A DNA stretch of 64,000 nucleotides from Prostheceraeus crozeri (taxonomy: Eukaryota; Platyhelminthes; Polycladida; Euryleptidae). The stretch lies in the NCBI GenBank assembly GCA_907163375.1, contig CAJQUW010012705.1, positions 151,001 through 215,000 on the forward strand, in the 5' to 3' direction. A program made the position numbers and the translations under genes. Positions 25,309-38,384 of the stretch are shown in pieces. Under the pieces are notes generated by a model that was not told the origin of the DNA, ran no database searches, and saw nothing but the letters and a program-made list of their open reading frames with translations. Positions within the stretch are counted from its first letter, which is position 1. Every line of letters begins with the position of its first letter.

Positions 25309-27016
25309 CAGTCGTTACTGCTTAAGGATTTATGCATCTAAATCCAACTGTCTATACATTCACATACCGCTTGAAATTTTCCATTATGACGAGACCCCAT
25401 GAAGGAATGCTCCATGCGAAACCCGACGTGGAATTTTATTTCGCGAAATATAAAATCATCTTCTAATAGAGGAGCGACTACTTTCTCTTGGCTAATTTCA
25501 AAATAAAAGCAAGGTTTTGTTTAAGAGTTGCAGTCTTCGGCAGAAAGCTTAACGCATTTTAAAATGGTGGTTTTATTATGATGGCATTTAATATATTCAT
25601 CAATAATTGTTAAGACTGCTATAAGCACATTGATTGATCGGCTGAATTGAAGCAGTTTTTGATGTTACCTCCATTTACTAAGAGATTGTAGCATTCCTGT
25701 AGATATGAAACTTGGATTCCACTATTGCATCAATTGAGTATGTGTCGATATAAGTATATTTGAGCGAATTATCATTATCATTGAGTGAATGTGTTTTTTC
25801 CCGTTGTGTATGCGTTTCCATGAAAAATATAATCCGGGCATTAAATCAATTGATTCCTTTTCAATATCTGTTATCTGATAAAGCACTTCAAGCGGTGTGA
25901 CGTCACAGTCACAACATCAAAATATGATTTCCATGTAGGAGATTTGAACCACCTTATAAAGTAAAGGTAGCTCTTCAAAATCTAATATAATTTTCAGAAG
26001 CTGAAATTATTGCTCTTTGGTCAATTCAACTTCTGCTCGAAAGCAATTCGCAGTCACAAAATGTGATAAAACGACGAAGAAATGAGAGCTATCATACACA
26101 TCGACACTGCTATTTTGTAGGTAGCAGACGCTCGCTACGACTGGTACATGCGAGCAATAAGACATCGACAGTAAGCTTGACTATAAGATCCATTGGTTGC
26201 GACTAATGGATTTCCAACCGGGTTGTCGCCACAGCTTATGTCGGGTGGATTTGTAGTCGCAGAATGTTCCGGGTACCAAGAACATTTTGATGGAACTTCC
26301 TCCTTTAGAGTTCCGCAATACTTTTTCCGGAGTAAAAACTACCCGGTATATTTTACAACAAAAGCGTGGCTAAAGGGCCTGCTGCAAAAAGATAAATTAG
26401 GGGAATGAAGTCACTAGGACAAAGTGCCACGTGTGTAAAGCAGCATTGCCGCGCTATACGGCCGAGCCCAGGCGCTGAGCCAAGTGTGAAGTTGTCCCTG
26501 GATCAGTTGAATTGTTGCTGATCCAAATCCATGCTTGACCCAAATCCATCGTTGTACCATCCCATACTGTCCGAGATAACCATGCTCTTTACAGTCGCCA
26601 AACATGCGACTGGCGAAGAATTGCACACCAAATGTAATGCGGTTGCACGACTTTCTTCAGTGTCAATGTCACAAGAAATTGTGATGGCCTACAATTCTTA
26701 TTTTAGATTCCTGTTTTGACAACTGTTTATTCCATAATTTATTACAGTTTTTATTTTATTATTTTTTATTATTTTTATTTTATTTATTATATTCAGTTTA
26801 TTTTTTTCATAATTTTCAGTGCAGCTATCTGGTAGTGCTTTTAAACTGAATAAGATAAGAACGGTCACCTGTCCAGTCTAGAAATTTTCTACCGACTGCA
26901 TTTCTGATTTAGTGAATACATTAGTATAATTAATAATTGTACTGATAATGTCTTGACTCTAATAGACTTTCTGATTAATCTAACTTATTTTCTGTGAAAT
27001 GGGAACAGATAGCGTT
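25309..27016. other. Unassigned stretch with a GC-richer block at 26140-26640
   Basis: The block at about 26140-26640 is GC-richer and has overlapping frames of 60-71 codons on both strands, none with a recognisable domain. It could hold a small exon or a regulatory element; I cannot choose. AT-rich simple sequence (TTTTATT-type) lies at about 26740-26815. Confidence 0.3.
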
Positions 27017-27246
27017 CATGGAATAGGTATATAGTAGGTAGAGTATCGACTCAAAAAGTGTCAGTATACAGTAAAAATTTTTGTAGCAAAAGGTTCAGTT
27101 TTTTGCGGAGACTGCGCTCCTGCGGTCTAAAAACATATTTGATTACTTTTTAAGAAGCTAATTTCTTGCAAATTATCCCTGTGTTTATATACTAAATGAG
27201 TAGTATGAAACTTATTAGATATCAAAAGAAATAAACATTTGCTGAT
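27017..27246 (-). repeat. Truncated copy of the CATAGAGTAG inverted-repeat element
   Basis: This matches the right end of the copy at 28381-29218 in the opposite orientation. It begins CATGGAATAGGTATATAGTA, and later GTAGTATGAAAC and GATATCAAAAG recur. The other terminus is missing. A separate terminal-repeat-like sequence (CATAGAGTAAGTATATTAGG) sits just downstream near 27284 in an unexpected orientation, suggesting rearrangement or a nested solo end. Confidence 0.65.
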
Positions 27247-27639
27247 AGACGTGTCTTAATTCAACTGAAATTAGGCTGATCCATAGAGTAAGTATATTAG
27301 GTATGGAATATCTTTCCTTCGATGTTTTTTACGTGTACCTTAGCTAATCAAAACATACTCAATTGTCTACTGGATTCAATATTTTCGCCGATTTGTACGC
27401 TGTGATGTCGCTGAACAAAATCGAATAATAACAGTAACACTAATTCTGTAAGCTTATTAATTGAACAAGAGGATGAGTTTAAATAAAAACTGCTATTACT
27501 GCACAGTATTAAACATTTATATCACAATTCAAATTAATACTTAAACGCACTAAAATTAACATTAACTCGACAAAGTGTCTGAAAATCGCAATAAACATCA
27601 TATTCAACTATATCCAGCATTCATGATGAACCGTCTGAC

Positions 27640-27805
27640 CACATTAATCATAGTTGCAATTTTGAACACTTAAATCAATCACAATCATAATCAAGACTTT
27701 ATCATAATCACAATCATAATCACATTCTTCAATAATTCAATCAATCATAATCATAATCAAACTTTTGAACACTTTAATCATAATCTCAATCATAATCAAC
27801 ATTTT
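27640..27805. repeat. Degenerate ATAATC-rich tandem repeat
   Basis: Repeated CATAATCA/CAATCATAATC units with interruptions such as TTTTGAACACTT recur through this block. It is simple-sequence DNA without coding content. Confidence 0.85.
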
Positions 27806-27903
27806 TGAATATTGGCTAATCGTTCCAGTTCTAATAAATGCCATACCTAACCCGCAGTATCCCATATGCATAATGCACTTCTAACTATACGAACTTACTG
27901 TGG

Positions 27904-27943
27904 CAATTAAACACAATTAAACACAATTAAACACAATTAAACA
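27904..27943. repeat. Four copies of a 10-bp unit (CAATTAAACA)
   Basis: Four exact head-to-tail copies of CAATTAAACA form a minisatellite. Confidence 0.97.
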
Positions 27944-28380
27944 AAAATACATTGGGATGAATAAAATTTCATCTTGAAGACAATTATTAAAAACAGAGTA
28001 CATTTAATTACAGTTTTGATCAAAGAATAAATGTGTAATAAATATGTGGACTTCATACAAGGTTTTTATATATACTACATAAAAAGTCAATCAAAATAGT
28101 CAGATGCCGTCAGCAAGTGCTAATAGCATCAAAAGTGAAATTAAAGCAACTAAATTAGTATTCATATGTCATGTCTCTGAAATTCTTTTGCAAATTTGCA
28201 CCTTACCGTTCACGAATACAAAAATGGCAATTCACATGCCAAAGGTAGTCACATAGCGGAGAATGTGCAAATCGGTTGGGTCGGTTTTATAATCATCATC
28301 ATTGAAGTGAAAAAAAATGTCGTAGGTTCATTCACAGGGAATCAATGAAATGTCAAATTGGTTTGCAGGGTAGTTTCTAG

Positions 28381-29218
28381 CATAGAGTAGACATATTAAG
28401 TAGAGTGGTAACTCCGCATTTATTAAATCCCCAATGTGTCTACACTTTCGATTTTATTAAATGAACTCTAGGGAGATACACGTGGTATCATCACCAAATG
28501 TAAGATATGCAAATTTTTGCAGTTTTGCGGAAATTACAACGGAATTGAGGGATCATGGTTGTAATGCAGAAGGAATGATGGTATTTTACAGATCTTCATG
28601 ACAGCCTTGGAGATTTAATGTTTGTTAAATTAGCAATTCGATGGGTTCATATTACATTCATGTTGAACCTCAACAGTATTTTCTTAAGCGTGATGATATT
28701 ACAGGCAACCTGCCACTGGCACAGCAAAATCACATGATCAAAGACAATGACTTAATTAACTTTGATTATAAATGGTTCCACATCACTATTCAGATTCTAG
28801 AAATGAAGCATGAGTTTAGTGATCGAATCATAAAATCATGCCGGTGAAAATTGAATTAAAAACTTGAAATTTCAGCCAAGAAAGCACGAATAACATCGCG
28901 ACTTTTTCATGAAGATTTTCCCTATAATACAATTCATGAAATTCCCCTGATAATCAGCTTGATTTCCGCTTTGTTAGGATGATTATTATCAAATATGCAT
29001 TCCTTTTGATATCCAACTTGTTTCATACTACTTATATAGGAGAGTCATCTCGGTAGTATATAAATTGGTAAATTTTGACTTTTTCAAAAGTGCTCAAATA
29101 ATTTTTTGGACCACGGAAACGTAATCTGCGCAAAAACAGAATCTTTTGATATCGAAATTTTCACTGTATACAGATACTTTTTTGAGTCGACACTCTACCT
29201 ATATATCCCTACTCTATG
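28381..29218 (+). mobile_element. Non-autonomous inverted-repeat element, longest copy
   Basis: This 838-bp element starts CATAGAGTAGACATATTAAG and ends in the reverse complement of CATAGAGTAGGGATATATAG. The inverted repeats run about 35 bp with mismatches. The body shares long blocks with the copy at 43711-44487, for example GCAAATTTTTGCAGTTTTG, CTTGGAGA and TAATGTTTGTTAAATTAGCA. It has no significant frame, so it is a MITE-like or deleted DNA transposon. A target duplication is not clear at either end. Confidence 0.75.
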
Positions 29219-30046
29219 GGTTGATCAAGGAAATTTCATGAGCCACATTATAATGTAAGTCTTCATTCAAAAGTTGAGATCTTATTGTGCGTCTTGACCG
29301 CTGTGGGCGCCATTTGACCTTTGGTTAACATATATCGAACATGGTTATATATCCATCAAAGTTTTTCAATTCAATTTTCATCGCCATGATTTTATCATTC
29401 ATGAAATTTATGTCTCATTTCCTGAATCTGAATCATATTGCGAACCCATTTGCCGGTACATCTTTTAAAGATAATTATGATAATCGTCTCTGATGTGATA
29501 TGATCACGCTCTAGAAAATACTTCTATTTCTAAGACCGAGCATGTTTAAGTTGTCAACCATCGAATTGCTACTTTAACAAACATTGCCTCTCTAAGGCTG
29601 CCATGAAACGGAAGATTTGTAAAATATTATTCTTTCTTCTGCATTAGTATCATGAAATTCCGTGGTAATTTCTTCAAAACAACACAAATTTGCATATCTC
29701 ACATGTGGTTCTGTGCATCAACTCAAGTTCATTTAGTTAAATCGAAACTGTATACACATTAAGGATTTAATTAATATTGAGATCCTACTCTACATAATAT
29801 ACTTACTCGATGATAACGTTAGCTTTTTTCGTTCTTAATTATCTGCGAAAATGGAATCGGGGAGTTGAGATTCGGCGAAATTCGCAGACACCTTGCAAGT
29901 AGAACAAATTCAAAATAACTTCCTTGCTCTAGACATGAGCATGTTCATCATCTTACATCATAGGCAGACGTGTTAAGTGAAAGACACGCGAATGATTTGA
30001 ATGACCATCAAATATTTCTTTAATCCTCAAATCAAATGCCACTCAC
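29219..30046. other. No feature seen
   Basis: AT-rich flank between the inverted-repeat element and the candidate exon. No supported frame. Confidence 0.4.
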
Positions 30047-30210
30047 TCTGACTTTATCATCTTCCATCAGGTCCTTGAGTTTGGGTGGGTGGCACGAGAC
30101 CATGACATGGGCGACACAGGTGTCCGATTCACGCCCTATATCTACATATTTTCGGAGAAAAGCCTCGCTACACTGCCTCTGTGAGCCAATATTGTCGCGG
30201 TCGGGTGTAC
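30047..30210 (-). CDS. Candidate internal exon of an unrecognised host gene
   Basis: On the minus strand an acceptor GACAAATCAG (30220-30211) and a strong donor GTGAGT (30046-30041) bracket 164 nt that stay open. The exon starts with two nucleotides completing a codon and ends at a codon boundary. The encoded 54 residues include QRQCSEAFLRKYVDIGRES, CVAHVMVSCHPPKL and KDLMEDDKVR. I do not recognise the family. Start phase and strand fit the donor of the exon at 33971-34192, so both may belong to one minus-strand gene, though other exons could lie between. An in-frame CAG at 30181-30179 is a weaker alternative acceptor. Confidence 0.5.
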
Positions 30211-30479
30211 CTGATTTGTCAAATATTTGGTCAAAACCAGGCCCCCTCACTCATCGCTTCTGTATTTCGCTATGCACTCCACTTGGCAGTGCTTACCACT
30301 TGCACAATTGCCCTCTGGCTTGAGGGCCTGAATTGCTGCTTGCCAATGTTTGCATTGGGAATTAGACAAGGAAATACCACGCCATGGGCATTCTCTTTGC
30401 CGGCGTCACACTCCGTCGAATATGCAGTCCCGGTCCAAACAACACCTCTCCGATTCACCCTCGTGAATCGAGGCTGAAG

Positions 30480-31340
30480 AGGAAGCAATACTCCTCGACA
30501 TTGAGCCATTTTGCGTTAAACGAGTGTTTGCTAATTGCATTAAGATTTGGTGAGGCTGGTAAGAGGCGAGAAGCTTTTAGTTTTGTAGTTGCGCTCTTTA
30601 CCAAGTGTCAAGTAGGCCCTAGTGTGTGGGCGGACCAAGCAGACAGGTTTGCACAGCTTTTAAGAGATGACATTTAATACTTTGATTAATCAACTGACGT
30701 CGTGTTCATTATTCTGGGTGGCAACTTCAGGCCATGGAAATCCACGCCGCTAGACAGTGTGGCGCCAGTGAGGTCTCTTTTCTTTCTGATTTTACTCTGA
30801 TTTCACAGTTGTGAGAGCTACTCTAATCATCTCCTTCTCTCTCTCTCTTGCTTGCTCATTCGCTTGCTCGTGCGGGCATTTTCCGAATCCGCCTAAATAC
30901 ATGTGCAAGCAGCAATCGACGATTCACTTAACATTAAGGATCAATAAGTTTGAGGCTTTCCACGACTGTTGATTAATTACAACCCACACGTTGGGCCATT
31001 CTCAAGTGTCTATTAATATCTTTGTCGCTTGAGAATGGCCTGGGTTGTGCGCCGACGGATATCGCGAAGATAAATATGAGTTTTGCGATTAATGACAGTA
31101 GTGGGCAGCCTCTAATTTACCAATATGAACTTGAACACATCCCCTACAATTCAAAAATTAATCCTCAGTTATTAATAACTGTTAAAATGTCCTTCCTTCA
31201 TGTAATGACTGAAAAGCCTTGGCTTTTTTGGATTTATCAATTGGAATTTTGGATTTATCGATTAATTCTCGCAAAGTCATATCGTCATTCTCTAACATTT
31301 TGTGGCTGTGGCTTCTTTACTATACAGTCCGTTTCCTAAA
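30480..31340. promoter_or_regulatory. Candidate conserved non-coding block with a hairpin
   Basis: This stretch is GC-richer and more complex than the AT-rich background but has no good coding frame. It contains homeodomain-type ATTA/TAAT words, GATTAATCA, a TGACGT core at 30698-30703 and a hairpin at 30979-31048. It lies upstream of the candidate exon at 30047-30210 relative to minus-strand transcription, so it may be intronic. The call rests on sequence texture only. Confidence 0.3.
30979..31048. other. Stem-loop (13-bp inner plus 7-bp outer stem)
   Basis: GGCCATTCTCAAG (30994-31006) pairs perfectly with CTTGAGAATGGCC (31028-31040) around a 21-nt loop. ACAACCC (30979-30985) pairs with GGGTTGT (31042-31048), leaving an asymmetric bulge. 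The size suits a small-RNA precursor, but the bulge and short stem make that uncertain. I recognise no known microRNA seed. Confidence 0.6.
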
Positions 31341-33970
31341 TCGTTGCACGGCACAAAATACTCTTATATCTTTTGTATATTCTCATCAAATTTAATCTAA
31401 TCAAATTAATTTACTTGGTCAGCTGACACTTGATTCAGGAAATATTGTGGTGTGGATTGCCCAATTAAATGAAGAGTGATTGTCTGTTTTGTTACTTCCA
31501 CGGTGTTACTTCAGATATCAATATCATGTTGGTCCACGTGTCATCATGGATGAGCTGTTCCTCATCAAAGAAAAAAATCTTGTCAGATTTTTTAGCAACA
31601 ATTTTTCGGTAAAACTTATTAGTATTGTATCTTTTTGTACATTCAGTCAATCCTAAAAACCGTGTATCATGATGAAGCTGACTGATAGCTCATGCTGTCT
31701 GTCAACTTTCATAAAAAAATTCTGTCGTCTTCATGTTGAAATCCTGCATCAAAGAAAACGCTCAATTTTTTTTCATGAGGCCTACTGCCCACAGCTGCCC
31801 ACACATATAAGTGGGTAACAGACCTCTATGTAATTTTACTCAATTACATTTTCTCACTCAGAATATGTTGTACACTGCATGTTTATGTCAAGTCTCCACA
31901 GCTCTTAAGTGATTAAATGCAACACCTTGATCAGTCAATTGCGCCTTCATCATTCCGGTAGAAAATTTGAAGTAATGAAAAGTCACGGAGCTATGAACAG
32001 AGACAGTAAATTTATTTATCCTAAATCCGTTTTTTTCTGGAACTTATAGTTTTCCTTAGCAACTTTTCTCTCTCGTGGAGGCGTTGGACCTGTGTCGATC
32101 TTTCGGAGTTTAGTGCTTTTGAGTGGAGCTCCAAATAATGCTATGGTACATTGAGAAAGGAAGATATTGGACGACTATTCTCACAACCCTCATTCCTAAC
32201 CCCAAAGAACGACTCGAATAAAGAGAGGTCAATAATTGTACCGGAAAGCCGGTCGGTCTCACTAAATGGCTTTAGAAATTCCACATGCTCAGTTCAGGAT
32301 AAGTGCTGCAATAAGTACTGCTTCCACCATCTACAGAGAGTTTGTTGACTTATGGAGACCTGAAATTAGCGTCGTAATATGCGGCTTTGTCAAAGTGCTT
32401 GTGTCTGGTATAAATTGTGGAGAAAGTGGGACAAATAAAGTGGAGTGATGACACTGAAGTTCATCTTATGTCGTGTAAGAATAGTGCGATGGCTCTTGTT
32501 CGACAACCTCTGACAACTCATGCGTTTCCTGTTGGGTGAACTTCCGAGACAAGATGAAATTGTGTCTGTTAAGTGGAAATCCTATCGTGCAGTCCTGTTG
32601 TGCAGTCCTTCAACTTCTTCAGTCATCCTATAGAAACTTTGAGCTACAGTAGTTTGGGTCATTCCGAGCTGTGCTGACGAGCCGACGGCAGGGCCTGGAG
32701 CGAATTGCGGCGTCTTTGGCTGCCAAGGAATTTTTGTTGCCTAAACAAAGGACACTAAAGGAGCTTATGGAATCAATTGCTAAAAATAAAGTCATTATGC
32801 ATCCTGCGAATCATAAAATCAAAATATAATGCTTTCACACTTATCAACCATGTAAATAAAAATGACATACATATTATTCTTGGAAAAAATAATGTGAGAA
32901 AGTCTTAACGCTGCAATGAAATAAGGTCAAGTATATGAAGATAAAGTCGCAATGCTGATAGCATGAAGTAGGATACAGTTCTCCAAATGAAAAGAAAAAT
33001 ATAAGAAAAACAACTAAAGTGATGTCTATGCAACGTATCTCCATTTATAAGTGTTGTTTTCTACTTTCTGCTGCATTTTCATTTTACTCCAGCTTGACTT
33101 CATCCCTATAAACCGATAGTATTTGAACCTGCAGCATTGATTTTCGCATTCGATTTCATTAACTTAAATGCAATGTTTATTTACTTGACTTTCACGTGCA
33201 GCTGAATTTTAATTCGTTTTTTACAGTAAATATGTTCTTTGCTAATTTATTGTTGTGTATATTATCATTCACTTTTATGTCGATCTCATGTAGCATTTTG
33301 ATAGTTCCCTCTCGCTTTTGTATTTTCCACGCATTTGTAGACTGATTTGTTAAATTAGATTCACTTGATGTCTCTCTGTTCCAGCGTCACATCTGAAAGA
33401 GAACTGGCCAAACATGTCACAAGTAGTAACTTTGAAGCCAAAGTAGCATTTCTTTTATGTACAAAATTTATGAATCTTGAACTTTTTTGTTAATTACAAA
33501 CGCCGACAGTGGATTCATCAGTTCGTAGAATAATTCACTGTAGGCTTCTCGTAGCAACGAATTGTAGTATTGATCAACTGCGGCCTATTAATATAAGCTA
33601 CGTATTCGTAAAATTCTAAACCGAAGACGAAAAGCTTTGTGTATTTACACTATACTTCCTGCATGTTTATTTCAATGCAGATTCGGTCAAAGAATTTTTG
33701 TTTTTCCTTCTATTTTCTAAAAGATTCAGACTGATATCTATCAACATAGTAAAACTCAACATCGAGCCATGAAGATTCTAACCGAATTTTCTGTAAAAGG
33801 AGTTTTATTTACTCGTAATGTTTTATGCTGAACCGAAAGTAAATGCTTATGAATTTTCCCCGCTTGCAAGTTGATATGATCTCCCGTATCAGGTTGAATA
33901 TGTATAGACATCCAAAAGTACATTTTTCATTGAATCAATGAGTGTGTGATCCCTAAAATTCCTAACTTAC
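31341..33970. other. No supported gene
   Basis: AT-rich DNA with frames of about 60-65 codons that overlap one another and show no domain. It may be intron of the minus-strand gene suggested by the flanking exons. Confidence 0.4.
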
Positions 33971-34192
33971 CTGTAAGATTATCTCTGTCACTCAATTTAA
34001 CTTGATCCATCGACAATGAAAGTCCTTTGAAAAGCACCTGAATCTCATGTCGAATCTCCCTCGCCCACATTTTCATCGCCCGTATATCAAAAACGTGGGA
34101 GAATATCCCTGTGTTGGGTGGGTGTCTGACCTCATCAAAAATTGATGTTGGAACACGAGACCACGCTCGTCTTTCATATGGGGGGCCGCCTA
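33971..34192 (-). CDS. Candidate internal exon of an unrecognised host gene
   Basis: The minus strand ends in an excellent donor, ACAG followed by GTAAGT (intron begins at 33970). The preceding frame is open for about 74 codons. It reads GGPPYERRAWSRVPTSIFDE, then PPNTGIFSHVFDIRAMKMW, AREIRHEIQVLFKGLSLS and ends KLSDRDNLT plus one nucleotide. A stop lies just upstream of the start, so an acceptor must fall close by; ACAAG at 34197-34193 or CACCAG a little upstream fit. The composition is convincingly protein-like and contrasts with the flanks. I do not recognise the family. The phase matches the exon at 30047-30210. Confidence 0.6.
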
Positions 34193-35990
34193 CTTGTGCT
34201 ACTGGTGATTATGGCTAGTGTGAAATCCTGTGAGCTCCTATTCACTTATCTCAGCTTGAATCTGACTTCAGATTATTTCTTGAGTTATTATGCAAGATTG
34301 AAGCGACTTATGTCTAATTATGGGAACTTAAACCAAATTAGATGGTTGATTACTCCATAATTTCCGTAACAATAGATAAAGAATTTACCAAATCGGAAGT
34401 TCTTCTCAATTATTTGTAGTCGTCAATAAATATGTTTTGTTCGTAGGAACCCAGTAAAAAAAACTATTTTTCAATGACAAAAGGTGTTGGTAGATAGTAT
34501 AGAATTTCAAAATTACACTGACGTATGTCTTATTCATTGTACATCGACGCTTTTTATATACCATCTTTATCACGGATTATAAACATTAATTCGATTCAAA
34601 TTTATTGATGTCAATTAATTGATCACTCAGGAACTCAAATTTCCATCAATTGATGGCATGATGCATCAATTATCATATAATTGATTGCATCATTTCCTTT
34701 GTCAATTAACTGAATGACTCAAATTCCGATTACAATATATTGTTTTTGTTTTTAAGAAATACCTGTTTGATGTGATTTTTCGGAATTATGTTAAAAATAG
34801 GTCCAATCTCTGCTTATAGGATTCTTCATCAGGCATTTCTTTATTGCTAATATACAGCACCTTATCATTGACTTACATTAAGAAATCAGCAGAGATCATC
34901 AAAAAAATTGATTGATGTCCATTAATTGCTTATCCAATATTTGCAATTCCAATTCATTGATCGCATATAACTTCAGCTACATGTACAATTACATTATTGT
35001 TCACGAATACCAATTTCAATTGATTGATTGAAAAGACCAATTTAATTGCAATCAATTTTTTATTATGTCTGATTTTTATGTCATTGTGGTCATCTCACTA
35101 TTGGCATGAAGACTGAACGTTCCATGCAATTGTATTGAGTAGCACTGATTGTTTTAGAGTCGCTGATGAATTTGATGATCTGTGGTCAGTAATAAGTCAC
35201 AGCTATACCTACGAGCGGTTTCGGTTGATATTGAATAGGCCATCACTAAACATGTTCTGAGTTAGAAACGACCAGTCTGGCAAGCACTTTGTATTAAAAT
35301 CCCCAGTATGTACAGATTCTACGTTTGTTAGTGTCATTCAATTTTGCCATGGACTTTTGTAAGTCGGAGATCATCTAGCTAGATAGCATGATGTTTCATA
35401 CAAAATAGTCAACTTCATAGACAAAATTGAGAGTGAATGCATGAAAGGTATCACTAACAGAAATCATAACATAATCATCATCATCATTCATACGTGTAGC
35501 ACACGGCTAGTGATAAACCCAACTATATAGTGGATGAATGACCTCTCCATGACTAAATGAGCATATAAGTCACTGTAAAATTCTAAATTCTTTGCAAGTT
35601 AAACAAGCTGCAAATTACAAGTGAACTGACTATCGAAACTGCATCATACAGGTAGACAAATGGTCCAAATGAATTGTTGTGAAACACTTCCAGATATTAA
35701 TAAAAGCTTCATAGGCGGTGAGAAGCAAAATCTCGGTGTGTCAATGATATCAGTTTTTCACTCAAAATATATGCCATCTTCGAAAGTGCTCGTTTACTCG
35801 GACAATCAATTCTCAACAGACACATCCTTGGACAGCATTGACACACCACAGCATGCAAGTGCGAAATGCGGTGTGGAAAATGCTTTGTGACTCTAGCGAA
35901 AGTTAACAATTTGATTCATATAGAAGACTCACGAAAGACGTTGTTTTTGCATAAGGTGCAAAACATCAGGTGGGATGATTCAGATGAACG
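34193..35990. other. AT-rich stretch with recurrent ATCAATTGAT-like words
   Basis: Between about 34600 and 35060 the words CAATTGAT, ATTGATTG and CAATTAATTG recur many times on both strands, spaced irregularly. They look like degenerate low-complexity DNA or a cluster of homeodomain-type sites. No gene is supported in the rest. Confidence 0.4.
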
Positions 35991-35999
35991 CAGGAGAAG

Positions 36000-36725
36000 T
36001 AGCGGGCAGCCAGAAAGAGTTTCTGCAGGGACGATGTCGAAAATGAGACTCACAAAATGATGTACACCCTATGCTCACTATGAATCTGCCAGTCTGCCGA
36101 GTTTTAGTAAGCTCATCTTCTTGTCAGACAGGATTAAAGAAAAACCCATGTAAATCCAAAGGGACGCAGATTGCAGTTTTTGGTAAAAATGAAATTTTTT
36201 ATGTTTTCTCTTGTTTAATGAAAAGTACTAAGCCTAGAGTCATAATTTTTGACATAGAATGTCTTCAGGTCATTTCTTATCATGTTCATCAACATTTATC
36301 TATGAAGCTGCTCACATCCTGATTTGGCAAGCCTCCTACTGTCGGCAAACACCAGTATCTTGTTCCAATTTCTCCACATTGAACCATATTCTCGCATGCA
36401 TCGCCTATCAAAAACATGATAGGATCACATGCACATGATAGGAAATGACCTGAAGATATAGCTTGTCGAAAATTATGGCTCAAGGCTTTAGTACATTTTA
36501 CTTAGAGAAAACATACAAATTTTGTTTCTGCGAATATGAGAGAACTGGTTTCTGCGTCTCATTGAATAAGCATGTGTTTTTCTCTGATCCTGTCTGATAA
36601 GAAGGGCAACCAGCTGGAACTCGCCATGCGCGCAAATTCGTAGAAGGTACAGGTTTTACACCATTTTGTAAAAATTTCATTTTCAGCCTCGTTCTCTGCA
36701 GAAACTCGCTCTGGCTGCCTTACCG
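36000..36725. mobile_element. Inverted-repeat element with about 300-bp arms
   Basis: The left arm (about 36000-36300) and right arm (about 36425-36725) are diverged reverse complements, sharing GGCAGCCAGA, GAGTTTCTGCAG, TCAGACAGGAT, AGAGAAAAAC and TTCAGGTCATTTC. A short centre separates them. The same arm sequence occurs alone at 18593-18935. Small frames on both strands arise from the arms and look accidental. Divergence between the arms indicates an old insertion. No transposase is present. Confidence 0.75.
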
Positions 36726-38381
36726 TAACTGGAAGTCGAATTGATGAGCTTAACGAGGATTGATTATTTTGATTCATTAGTAAAAAAGTAGATATCGAGC
36801 GATGAATCTCAAGTTCGGATTCGTGCACTTCGATCATATTCGCGGATTCGAATGCTTGCGCCCAGCCTTGATTGAATGTGAGTTAGAAAGAGGCATTGAA
36901 ATTTGCATCAATTGTACAGACTGGTGCTGATCATTTTGTATTTTAAGATAGAAGAATAAAGTTGATAATGTTGTAGTTTGCTTCACGAATCCGGGTGATA
37001 GTGCAAAGTCCAAAAAATAATAATGCGCCACAGGAAAGTTTTGCCAAAAATGAAAACAGCTTATCAGAGCTGACTTTATTTTTTAATGCAAGTTATCCTT
37101 GGAACAACATCTTTTCTTTCTGCTTTATATGTAGCATAATTCAGTTATACGAGTAATTCGAATATAAAATATCAGCAAAAGTTTTTTGGGATTGCCAAAT
37201 GGGTAAATTTAAGAATATAGGCCTAATCTTCATTTGCTTATGAGGTGGAACCCGTCGACCCGATCTCGGCCGACCATCCACAATTGAATTGGAACAGGTC
37301 AGTGAATTCATACTCCAATCACACGATTTTGTGTCACTTTATGCGGCTTTATTTTGAGGTCGAAACCGGTCGGATTACGTAGAATTCGATTACTGTCCTT
37401 GTTTTTGTCCTTCTCTAAATTATACCCAGGACATAGTAAAATACTGTAAGTTTTAAAGAAACCTGGAAATTCTCCGATCTCAATTAAAACGAATTTTAGG
37501 GGTATAGGAGACGAAAACTTTATGTACATGTCTTCAAAAATTAAAGAATTTTAAAACGTTGAAGTGTTTCCATAATCTTCGTGATAGACTAATGGTGCAT
37601 TGACTTTTCGGCACAATTAATTTGTGCGCTTCTTTTATGCATCTGTTGCTATTTTTCACAAAAATAAGAATTGAGAAATAAGAATTTCTTGAAAAAAAAT
37701 CCAGTCGTTTTCGAAAATATTGTTTGAATCAAGAGATTGTTGTCCTCTTATTTAGTCGTACAATGTCAAGAATTAGACTGAGTTAAAGCATCATTTTTCT
37801 ATATTTGCGTGGGGCCGTGACTATCTGTTAGAATCGGACATTAATGTGCGGCCCACAGTGAAGCTCATGCGGTAAATCTTTGATGTAGCGGATAAGGCGG
37901 ACGAAGACACTGGCCTTAGGTTGGAATGTAGAGATGAATAGCTTTTATCGCACCATTTTTAAGTAGCAGATCTGAGTCGATAGTCTCCACTACATTTAGG
38001 GATTATGATTGAGAATCCGAATAGGCTAGCCAGTAAGATGGACGATAATGATTCACGGGCGACTGTCAGTAAATGCGGCGCAAATGTGTGGGTTGATATT
38101 GCCACGATAATGACGAAAAGGACGCTGATTATATACAGGCATGCGTTAAAGGTTTAAGGTTTTATCGGTGGCAAGTCCAGCCCGAATTCGAAATTCACTA
38201 TAGCAATAGAACTTCCGCATCTATTTTGTGAATAAATTTCAGGGAAAATACTGGCATATCTCCATTTATTCCAGTATTAAAGCTCAGTTAATTTTCAATA
38301 ATCACACAACGCAATAGAAGCCGCTCTAATAGATTCAATTAAATCCACTTACCAAGAAACCAATATTTTGTATTCATTTAC

Positions 38382-38384
<3 letters not shown>
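36726..38384. other. No feature seen
   Basis: AT-rich. Short frames only, with no splice pairs or repeats I can support. Confidence 0.4.

Noticed and set aside
27640-27943. CRISPR-like array
   Set aside because: The repeats are short, degenerate and without unique spacers, and the genome is eukaryotic. They are simple tandem repeats.
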